Shown one piece after another: positions 1 to 7,255 of a stretch of 32,352 nucleotides of DNA; the first letter of the stretch is position 1, and every line of letters begins with the position of its first letter. Under the pieces are notes generated by a model that ran no database searches, was not told the origin of the DNA, and saw only the letters and a list, made by a program, of their open reading frames with translations. The stretch spans positions 126,001-158,352 of the forward strand of contig JBBHKE010003546.1 of assembly GCA_037447655.1 (NCBI GenBank), written 5' to 3'. Made by a program: the position numbers and the translations under genes. The stretch is from Zygnema cylindricum (lineage: Eukaryota; Streptophyta; Zygnematophyceae; Zygnematales; Zygnemataceae).

Positions 1-149
1 AGAAAAAATGAACAGTGGATGGAATTGAGTATAGAGATGATGAAACCTCAAATGATTGTAGTGGATGTGCCCAAGGGAAGATTCATAGACTCCCATTTCC
101 ACAAGCATCCACATTTAGAAGAGAGAAAGTATTAGATCTAGTTCACAAT
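1..149 (+). pseudogene. Copia gag-pre-integrase fragment (element J, left piece)
   Basis: The plus strand encodes the zinc-binding region just before the integrase core. It has a CSGCAQGK motif followed by HRLPFP and EKVLDLVH, the same order as in the three minus-strand copia elements of this window. It is cut at base 150 by an inserted LTR, immediately before where the DIWGP integrase motif should follow. Its strand and domain match element J, whose integrase resumes at 25081 (EYTSN), so it is probably the left part of J. About 60 residues between the two pieces are missing. The link to J is inference. Confidence 0.75.
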
Positions 150-264
150 TGCAATTCTGTGTCCTCCATTGGACTACAGAATACAGGAAGCCTCTAGATA
201 GTGTTTAACTAACCCACTTTAAGCCACGACCACTTCTGCCCTAGAAGGCAAACTGACAATTTGA

Positions 265-370
265 CTGCACCCCTGTGCAGCCTGGACTCCCCTGAGTCCG
301 TAGCAAAAAGAATCACTGAAAACGGCCAATCAGCCGATAAGTTATAGAGTGGCAAAGATGCCAATTTATA
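265..370 (-). promoter_or_regulatory. TATA box and leader hairpin array of LTR-1
   Basis: Read on the minus strand, TATAAAT (370-364) is followed by four short perfect inverted repeats. They are TGGCA/TGCCA with a TCTT loop (350-363), CGGC/GCCG (323-336), GGACTC/GAGTCC with an AGGG loop (284-299), and CTGCAC/GTGCAG with an AGGG loop (265-280). The spacer between the second and third contains the invariant GATTCTTTTTGC. The stems differ in sequence from those in other LTR families but still pair. Confidence 0.6.
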
Positions 371-905
371 CAAACTCTCACAGAGAGAGGACTATCTACC
401 TAAATTTTCCTAAGTCCTAGATTTTCCTTATTCCCTCTCACAGCTCCTATCTACTGCCTGTACGAACCAATCACAAAACTGTATAGTACTAGAAAGTACT
501 ACTGCCGATGTACTTTCTGTACGGCCTTTGTAGGACAAGGCAATTAAGTGGACGCGTGTCCACTTTCCACTCGTCCGTACGTTCTTCGGAATTCCCGCGA
601 CCGAATTATGTCTTCCCACGTGGCGCCAGGTGATGCCACGTCACTAAATGCCAAAATGACCATTCCCGGATTTCGGCGATGATGTGCGCCGTTAGATTTG
701 ACGCGAAATTCAATCTCGGCCGTAATAAATACTTGCGCGATATTTGTTTCGCTGTCGAAACAAAATGCTCGATATCCATTTCAAACAAGTACAGTACTTC
801 GAATTTTGTAGAACTGTATCTATGCGTGGCGTTAAGATTTTCAGTTAAATGAATATAGTAAATTACAATAGTTTAAATAGTAATGAAACCCTATATCTCC
901 TAACG

Positions 906-985
906 GACTTCTACGACAGACTGGTTAGAGCTAACGGCTACGCCGCGCTCTACCGGTCGGGGGTTCGAGTCCTGCCGGACTCAAC
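906..985 (+). other. tRNA-like module, antisense in LTR-1
   Basis: GACTGGTTAGAGC resembles a tRNA D-arm and A box. CTACGCC resembles an anticodon loop with ACG (Arg). CGGGG-GTTCGAG-TCCTG is a well-formed T arm containing the B box GGTTCGAGTCC. A complete cloverleaf does not close because the acceptor halves do not pair, so this is not called as a tRNA gene. The module lies in U3 on the strand opposite the retrotransposon. Confidence 0.6.
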
Positions 986-1157
986 CTTTTGTTGAGAGTG
1001 GCTTAAGCCACTCTTTAGTCCTTCCTATGGAGTTGAGGCAGCCATGGCTCCATTGCTTTCTCTCTCTCTCCTTCAATGACTACAACAAGTATGGGGGCAA
1101 GAGAGAGAAGATATAGAGGCAGGCTGCCTACATTTTCTTTTCATGTTTTCTAATAAA

Positions 1158-1167
1158 NNNNNNNNNN
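1158..1167. other. Assembly gap (10 N)
   Basis: A run of ten N falls inside the outer end of LTR-1. The true gap may be larger than ten bases, because sequence on the right is unrelated to the LTR or to copia internal DNA. Confidence 0.95.
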
Positions 1168-2208
1168 AGTGTTACTTCATTTTGTGTCTGTTACGTGTGT
1201 TATCCGAACTTTTAGTCACTATTATAATTATTATATTTCTCCTTGTGTGTATATCTTAAAGTTTATTAAGACTCATGTCTAAACTCTCATTAGGAGTCTA
1301 TTTTATTGGTGTTTAGTAGTATTTGTCAAAAACCAGGTTTTTCAAGGATTCACGACTTTACTGATTCAGGATGTTTATATATGTTCCCGAATAACAACTT
1401 ATATGCCTTCGTATGGTAGGCATGCGATAGATCGTTTATGGAGATAATTACAACCATATGGGCTTATGAAGTTGTGATTTTAGTTGTGATTTTTGATTAA
1501 GTGTTTTAAGTGTCGTCTAGTACGCGGATATTACGAAGGTGTCGGTGTAAATATTTAGTTCAATATTCATTTGTCATTTTGTGAATTAGTTTTTAGTGTT
1601 GATTTTAGTGTTGAAGTATTCGGGTATACCAACATTAATAGAGGTATTTGCTAGATAGCGTACGGATGGTATGCTTCCGTATATTCAACAATAAGCCCTT
1701 GTATATATTTGTAGGACTTAGTCATTTCAGCACTTAGGAACTTTTTGGACCAAAAACTGTTTATGATGATTTGTGGTTATTTTATCTGAGGATTACTCTC
1801 AAATCTGTACTCAGAATTATTTGAAATTCTATATGTGTGTTCCTCTTTATATTATTAATATTATCACTGATTTTCAAGCCTATTGTGTGCATTGTCTGTG
1901 TTTTACTTCATTGTGAAGTTGGTCGGTTTTATCAAAGTTTCTGGCAAACTGTTTTTCTGCAACTTTGACTAGATGATGTGATCATTCAGTTTATTATTTT
2001 AGTCCGAAACTTTGTAAGATTATTCTAAAGCTTACAAAATAGTTGTGATTGTAGTTTTAGCTTGGTTTGTTGTTTTTGTAGAATTCTGTGTTGACTCAAA
2101 GTAGGCTCTTTTTTGATAGTCTGTTGTGATTCCGACGGTAAATCCATGGCTGAAAATGGTTATGGAAAACAATTAGCTTTATCATACAAGTCCAAAATCG
2201 GTGTTGAG
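1168..2208. other. AT-rich stretch, unassigned
   Basis: No open frame of useful length and no similarity to the other repeats of this window. It reads like a long non-coding leader. Near its right end an ATG at 2147 opens a short frame (MAENGYGKQLALSYKSKIG...) that is cut after about 22 codons at the junction with the LTR piece at 2209. It could be the leader and first codons of another retroelement's gag, truncated by the junction. No function is assigned. Confidence 0.4.
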
Positions 2209-2561
2209 ACATATAGGGTTTGACAAATATATAAACAATTAAGCGTGAAATAATTCATTTAACAGGAACTATAGGAGTTGTACATGGATACAGTTTTGTA
2301 AAGTACGGAGTACGCTACGGTTTCGAAACGGATACCGCACATTTTATTTCGACAACGAAACAAATATCGCGCAACGATTTATGACGGCTACGATTAAAAC
2401 CCAATTTTGATCGGACGACCGCAAAGGATGCTGAGATTGCGGAATAGGATATTGGCGGTTTTCGGTCACCGCCACATCGATTGACACGTGGCACGGCCAC
2501 ATTGGAGTACGCATTCTCTGAGGATTACAAGAACAAATCCAAATATGACATGTGTCGACTA
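2209..2561 (+). mobile_element. Copia LTR J', left half
   Basis: Plus-oriented family 2 LTR, truncated on its left so that it starts just after the tRNA-like module. It carries the U3 palindrome, a GACACGTGGC box and the TGACATGTGTCGAC segment. It stops at GACTA where element BEG begins, and resumes at 24680 with GACTG followed by the expected next U3 segment (GGCCATGTCGTAC). The two halves rejoin into one LTR when BEG is removed. Confidence 0.8.
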
Positions 2562-2693
2562 TGCAACTCTTGGACATCCATAGGTCCTCAAAGTAGGCAG
2601 CTCACACAAAGCCTCTAGGATAACCCTGACCCTTTTGGGTTTCTGCAAGAATAACTACCACACTGGTAGACAAAAACTCTGACCACCATCCCT

Positions 2694-2828
2694 GTGAACC
2701 CTGTGAAGGCAAGACTCCACTGAGTCTATAGCAAAAATGTGAACCCTGTGAAGGCAAGACTCCACTGAGTCTATAGCAAAAATGTGAACCCTGTGAAGGC
2801 AAGACTCCACTGAGTCTATAGTAAAAAT
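2694..2828 (-). repeat. Three tandem 45-bp units in the leader of the BEG 3' LTR
   Basis: The 45-bp unit starting GTGAACCCTGTGAAGGCAAG begins at 2694, 2739 and 2784, with almost no differences between copies. Each unit holds one AGACTC/GAGTCT hairpin and the half-hairpin next to it, so the leader hairpin pair is amplified to three. The other LTR of the same element has a single copy, so the expansion happened after insertion or in the template. Confidence 0.9.
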
Positions 2829-3416
2829 AACCTCTGAATTTGCTCCCTTAGCAATAAGTTATGGAGGGTCAAAGTTGACCTTTTGTAGAGAAGCTCTTTG
2901 GGAGAGAGGGTCCTATATTCCAAATTTTCTAAGTCCTATCTCTCTCTAATAACTCTATCTATTGAAGTACAACACCAATAAAAATAGTGTGTCGTACAGA
3001 AAGGTATAGTTGCGTGGTTACTTTCTGTACGACCATTGTAAGACATGGCCAACACTTTGACATATGTCAAATCTGGATTCCTTCCTGCAATCTCGAAAGA
3101 TGCTGTAATCTAATGTGGTCGTGCCACGTGTCAATCGATGTGGTGGTGACCGAAAAACCGCCAAAATCCTATTCCGCGATTTCGGCATCCTTTGTGGTCG
3201 TCCAATCAAAACCGGATTTTAATCGTAGCCGTCATAAATCGTTGCGCAATATTTGTTTCGCTGTCGAAACAAAATGCGCGGTATCTGTTTCGTAATCGTA
3301 TTGTACTCCGTACTTTACAGAACTGTATCAATGCGCGACGTCTATAGTTTTAGTTAAATGAATTTGTTCACGCGTAATAGTTTAAATATTTGTTAAACCC
3401 TATATGTCTCAGCACT

Positions 3417-3502
3417 GATCCTAGATTTGTAGGATAAAGCTAACCGCTACTGGCTAGCTTGACACACAGTAGCTACCAGGATCAAATCCTAGGTTTGTCA
3501 AG
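3417..3502 (+). other. tRNA-like module, antisense in BEG 3' LTR
   Basis: GTAGGATAAAGC resembles a D-arm, CTACTGG an anticodon loop, and the B box is GGATCAAATCC inside a paired T-arm-like stem. It has the same place and orientation within the LTR as the other modules, although its sequence is clearly diverged from family 1. Confidence 0.55.
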
Positions 3503-3708
3503 CATCCTTTTAATAAATCAACTAAAACATTTGTCTGTACATCTCTGGATAGCACAGGCAGCCATGGCTCTATCTCCCTCTTCAACTTTGAGTGACTCCG
3601 ACAAGTGTGGGAGCTGAAGAGAGGAGTTAGAGGCAGACTGCCTCGGCTTCTTTTTCTGCAATTATTTTAACACCTAGAAAATACTACAAATAACCATTAA
3701 TTTCTACA

Positions 3709-3721
3709 CTCCCCTTCTTTT
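3709..3721 (-). promoter_or_regulatory. Polypurine tract of BEG
   Basis: The minus strand reads AGAAAAGAAGGGGAG directly before the TG of the 3' LTR. This is the expected primer site for plus-strand synthesis. Confidence 0.8.
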
Positions 3722-4455
3722 CTAGTCACCTGTTAATTTAGAACCACTCATCCTCCTGCAAAAAATTAGCTTTGGGGAAGGCACATGTTTGGTCATCATA
3801 TCTGCTACCATATCACTATCTGGTCTATACTCTAAACTGATTATTTTGTCTTCTACCTTCTCCTTAACGAAGCTAAGTCCAATATCCATATGTTTGGCTT
3901 TAAAGTGGTGTTTAGGATTGTTTGAAATGGAAATGGCTGCCCCATTATCACAAAACACTTTGTGGACACCACTCTTAAGATGACCAAGCTCACTAAGCAA
4001 GGACTTGACCCACATTAATTCTTTTACAGCAGAGCAAGAGGCCATGTACTCAACCTCCATAGTGGAATGAGCTGTAACCTTTTGCGCTTGCTGCTCCAGC
4101 AACAAGCCCCATCACCCACATACAATACATACCCAGACGTGCATCTCCTTATATGAGCATCCCCATAGTTGGCATCACTCCAAGTGGTGATGTCAATTTT
4201 GTTCCCACCCAAATGCAACCATAGATCTCTAATCCCTCTGTGATATCTAAGGACTTTCTTAGCTGCCTCCCATTCTTTCTTAGTGGGAGGATTCAGACTC
4301 CTACTTATTAGTCCTATAGCTACGGCTATGTCAGGACGGGTACAATTTATGAAATATATTAGGCTGCCCACTACTTGTCTTTAAGGGATGGTCTACATAA
4401 GTCTTTGCTATTCCGGGCCTATCTTATCATCCAAAATTATAACTCCCTCTTCCAC
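3722..4455 (-). pseudogene. RNase H and end of reverse transcriptase, element BEG
   Basis: The domains read from right to left. ILDDKIGPE and IGSLIYFINCTRPDIAVAIG mark the end of the RT. TTWSDANYGDAHIRRCTSG (RNase H acidic site), a diverged TMEVEYMASCSAVKELMWV and FCDNGAA follow. HHFKAKHMDIGLSF and MMTKHVPSPKL complete the C-terminus. A frameshift at about 4024-4110 and stops at about 4385-4420 break it. Homology stops abruptly at 4456, where the LTR of element M begins. Confidence 0.85.
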
Positions 4456-4537
4456 TGTTAAAGGGATAAGAAAAAGTAAACCACAACACGCTACAATGCA
4501 CACCGAAATACTCCAAGGTTCTCCTCGTAGCAACAGT
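4456..4537 (-). mobile_element. LTR of element M, outer part
   Basis: Copia RT homology ends at 4455 and a sequence starting TGTTAAAGGG begins. The other end of the proposed LTR (10816) reads CCTGTTACA, giving matching inverted termini (TGTAACAGGG / CCCTTTAACA on the minus strand). It is interrupted at 4537 by element C and continues at 10412. The family differs from all the copia LTRs here. Boundaries are inferred from termini and flanks. Confidence 0.5.
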
Positions 4538-4652
4538 TGCAATTCTGTGTCCTCTATTGAACTACAGAATACAGGAAGCCTCTAGATAGTGTTTAACTAA
4601 CCCACTTTAAGCCACGACCACTTCTGCCCAAGAAGGCAAACTGACAATATGA

Positions 4653-4758
4653 CTGCACCCTTGTGCAGCTTGGACTCCGCTGAGTCCGTAGCAAAAAGAA
4701 TCACTGAAAACGGCCAAACGGCCGATAAGTTATAGGGTGGCAAAGATGCCAATTTATA
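4653..4758 (-). promoter_or_regulatory. TATA box and leader hairpin array of C 3' LTR
   Basis: In the sense direction: TATAAAT; a TGGCA/TGCCA hairpin; CGGCC-GTTT-GGCCG (4711-4724); the invariant spacer with GATTCTTTTTGC; GGACTC-AGCG-GAGTCC (4672-4687); then CTGCAC-AAGG-GTGCAG (4653-4668). Compared with family 2, the second hairpin has entirely different but still complementary arms. The TATA box of the partner 5' LTR is decayed to TTCAAAT near 9599-9605. Confidence 0.6.
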
Positions 4759-5122
4759 CAAACTCTCAGAGAGAGAGGACTATCTACCTAAATTTTCCTA
4801 AGTCCTAGTTTTTCCTAATTCCCTCTCACAGCTTCTATCTACTGCCTGTACGAACCAATCACAAAACTGTATAGTACTAGAAAGTACTACTGCCGATGTA
4901 CTTTCTGTACGGCCTCTGTACGACAAGGCCATTAAGTGGACGCGTGTCCACTTTCCACTCGTCCGTACGTTCCTCAGAATTCTCGCGACCGAATGATGTC
5001 TTCCCACGTGGCGCCAGGTCATGCCACGTCACTAAATGCCAAAATGACCATTCCGGGATTTCGGCGATGATGTGCGCCGTTAGATTTGACGCGAAATTCA
5101 ATCTCGGCCATAATAAATACTT

Positions 5123-5165
5123 GCGCGATATTTGTTTCGCTGTCGAAACAAAATGCGCGATATCC
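5123..5165. promoter_or_regulatory. Conserved U3 palindrome
   Basis: GCGCGATATTTGTTTCG is followed, after a CTGT centre, by CGAAACAAAATGCGCGATA, an imperfect inverted repeat of about 40 bp. The same element occurs in all LTR families of the window at a similar place (for example 28961-28995 in LTR K). Conservation across families suggests a binding site or RNA structure; the role is unknown. Confidence 0.5.
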
Positions 5166-5290
5166 ATTTCAAACAAGTACAGTACTTCATATTTTGTAGA
5201 ACTGTATCTATGTGTGGCGTTAAGGGTTTCAGTTAAATGAATCTAGTACATTAAAATAGTTTAAATAGTAATGAAACCCTATATCTCCTA

Positions 5291-5374
5291 ACGGACTTCT
5301 ACGACAGACTGGTTAGAGCTAACGGCTACGCCGCGCTCTGCCGGTCGGGGGTTCGAGTCCTGCCGGACTCAACC
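5291..5374 (+). other. tRNA-like module, antisense in C 3' LTR
   Basis: A-box-like GACTGGTTAGAGC, ACG anticodon-like loop CTACGCC, and B box GGTTCGAGTCC in a paired T arm. Nearly identical to the module in LTR-1. Confidence 0.6.
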
Positions 5375-5423
5375 TTTTGTTGAGAGTGGATTAAGCCACA
5401 CTTTAGTCCTTCCTATGGAGTTG

Positions 5424-5519
5424 AGGCAGCCATGGCTCCATTGCTCTCTCTCTCTCTCCTTCAGTGACTACAACAAGTATGGGGGCGAGAGAGAGAGAAG
5501 AGATAGAGGCAGGCTGCCT
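5424..5519. other. Long hairpin near LTR start
   Basis: AGGCAGCC pairs with GGCTGCCT. Inside them a CT-repeat arm faces a GA-repeat arm, closing a loop that on the sense strand contains ACTTGTTGTAGTCACTGA. Families 2 and 3 keep the loop and keep pairing with other stem sequences, for example CTCTAACTCC with GGAGTTAGAG in LTR I. Confidence 0.6.
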
Positions 5520-5581
5520 ACATTTTCTTTTCTAATAAATTTAGACCTAAGAAATATACTAAAAAACTACTTATTTCAACA

Positions 5582-5594
5582 CTCCCCTTATTTT
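5582..5594 (-). promoter_or_regulatory. Polypurine tract of element C
   Basis: The minus strand reads GAAAATAAGGGGAG directly before the 3' LTR start TGTTGAAATAAG. Confidence 0.85.
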
Positions 5595-7255
5595 CTAGTC
5601 AAATTTTAATTTTTCTTTTAACCCGCATTTCTTCCGACAATATTTTAATTTAGGAGAGGGCACAGGTTTTGTCATCATGTCAGCCACCATTTCTTCATCA
5701 GGTCTATACACAAGACATAAAATTTTATTTTCAATTTTTTCTCTTACGAAGCTTAATCTTATGTCCATATGTTTTGCTTTGAAATGATGTTTTGGATTGG
5801 CTGCGATTGCGATTGCAGCTTGATTATCGCAAAAGATTTCATGCACTCCCTCCTTCATATATCCTAGTTCTTGCAACAATGACTTCACCCACATTAGTTC
5901 TTTCACAGCAGAACAAGACGCCATATACTCAGCCTCCATAGTAGACTTAGCAACCACCTTTTGTTGCTTACTGCTCCAACAGCAAGCACCTTCCCCAACA
6001 TACAACACATATCCAGAAGTGCATCGTCTCATAGGTGCGTCCCCATAACTGGCATCACTCCAAGTAGTGATGTCAGTGTGCTCCCCTCCCAAATGCAACA
6101 ATAACTCTCTAGTTCCCACCAGATATCTCATGACTCTCTTGGCTGCCTCCCAATCCCTTTTCCTAGGATCATTAAGACTCCTACTGAGTACACCAACTGC
6201 CGCCGCTATGTCCGGCTCGGTACAATTCATAAAATAGATTAAGCTTCCTATGACCTGTCTATAAGGGATAGACTTCATGAACTCTCTCTCCTCTGGACTC
6301 ATCTGATCGTCTAAGATCATCACTCCTCCTTCTACACTCCCATCACTTACTTTTTTCAAGTCCATGGGAGTGGTACAACTGTTAGCATTTTCCATCTGGA
6401 ATTTCTCAAGCATATTACCTATTGCTTCTTTCTGAGTAAGTCTGATAATCTTCTTCCCCCTATCTCTCTCCATTTGGATCCCCAAAATATATTTTGCCTC
6501 CCCTAAATCCTTCATATCAAATCTGCCCCTAAGATCTTTCTTTAGCCTATTGATATTCTCCAAAGACTTACTTAACACAAGCAGATCATCCACATAAATT
6601 GCAATAAAAATGACACCATTCTCATCTTCAAACATATAGATAGAATGGTCAGAGCTGATCCGGATGTATCCCAGATCGGTGAGAAACTCATCTAGTTTCT
6701 TATTCCACTGTCGGGGAGCCTGTTTCAGTCCATATAAGGACTTTATGAGCCTGCAGACTTTGCTCTCTTCTCCTTCTTCCACAAACCCCTCGGGTTGCCT
6801 CATAAAAATTTCTTCCTCTAACTCACCATTAAGAAAATCAGTCTTAATGTCCATCTGGTGTAATTCCATGTCTTCCGCTGCGGCCAGACTGAGGAGAATC
6901 CTTACCGATGGGAACCGAACAACTGGAGCAAAGGTCTCCTCATAGTCAATCCCCTCTTTTTGGGTGAACCCCTTCGCTACCAATCGAGCCTTATACCTCT
7001 CAATTGTATTATCTGGGTTCAGTTTTAGTTTAAATACCCATTTACATCCAATAGGTTTTCTGTCTGGAGGGCAATCCGCTAGTTCCCAAGTATTTGCTTC
7101 CATGATAGAAGCCATCTCATCATTTATGGCTTTAATCCATCTTTCTTTCTCTGGACTATTCACTGCCTCTAAGTAAGACTGAGGCTCATCTGGGTGAGAT
7201 AGCTTAGTTACCTTATGGGCAGCTTGTTTTTCCTGTATCCTTTTGCTGAGGTAAG
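5595..7255 (-). pseudogene. Reverse transcriptase-RNase H of element C
   Basis: A single open frame of 522 codons from 7163. Domains in order: RT palm (GCKWVFKLKL at about 42-51, KARLVAKGF, MDIKTDFLNGELEEEIFM), YGLKQAPRQWNKKLDE at about 164-180, catalytic IYVDDLL at about 210-216, GSLIYFMNCTEPDIAAAVG, then RNase H with TTWSDASYGDAPMRRCTSG, STMEAEYMAS and FCDNQAA, ending in KHMDIRLSFVREK and MMTKPVPSPKL. All catalytic motifs are present. It is normally the C-terminal half of one Gag-Pol protein. Here it is cut off from the integrase by a deletion and frame shift near 7250, so it has no translation start of its own. It is the best-preserved pol region of the window. Confidence 0.92.

Larger units (their letters stand above)
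150..1157 (-). mobile_element. Copia LTR, family 1 (LTR-1), reaching an assembly gap
   Basis: This sequence is nearly identical to the LTRs of element C, in the same orientation, so its sense strand is minus. It begins TGCAATTCTGTG at the end of the J fragment (flank ACAAT) and runs to the run of N, so its outer end (about 60 bp expected) is hidden. It contains the TATA box (364-370 on plus, ATTTATA), hairpin array, U3 palindrome, antisense tRNA-like module and start hairpin described elsewhere. No copia internal sequence follows the gap, so it could be a solo LTR or the edge of a collapsed element. Confidence 0.85.
2562..3708 (-). mobile_element. 3' LTR of element BEG (family 2)
   Basis: A TG...CA LTR of 1147 bp. 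On the sense (minus) strand it starts TGTAGAAATTAATGG and ends GAGTTGCA. A polypurine tract abuts its start at 3709. It is longer than its partner at 23641-24679, mainly because of a 45-bp triplication in the leader region. It carries the tRNA-like module at 3417-3502. Confidence 0.85.
4538..5581 (-). mobile_element. 3' LTR of element C (family 1)
   Basis: A TG...CA LTR of 1044 bp. The sense strand has TATAAAT (plus ATTTATA at 4752-4758), the hairpin array (4653-4740), U3 palindrome (5123-5165), antisense tRNA-like module (5291-5374) and a long hairpin close to the LTR start (5424-5519). A polypurine tract abuts it at 5582. Confidence 0.9.

Noticed and set aside
906-985. Functional tRNA gene(s) on the plus strand
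   Set aside because: The A box, B box and T arm are convincing, but acceptor halves do not pair and the anticodon arm is irregular. The sequence is repeated at the same place in each LTR, so it is an LTR module and not a host tRNA gene.
2602-2802. Repetitive small protein (SQGSHFCYRLSGVLP repeats)
   Set aside because: It is a translation of the non-coding 45-bp tandem repeat in the LTR leader.
2694-2828. CRISPR-like repeat array
   Set aside because: The 45-bp units are contiguous with no spacers and lie in an LTR of a eukaryotic retrotransposon.
4877-5176. Open frame of 99 codons (MFEMDIAHFVSTAKQ...) present in three family 1 LTR copies
   Set aside because: It lies in U3 over the palindrome and promoter motifs, is shortened in LTR-1, and its opposite strand is equally open. 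Recurrence follows from LTR identity, not coding selection.
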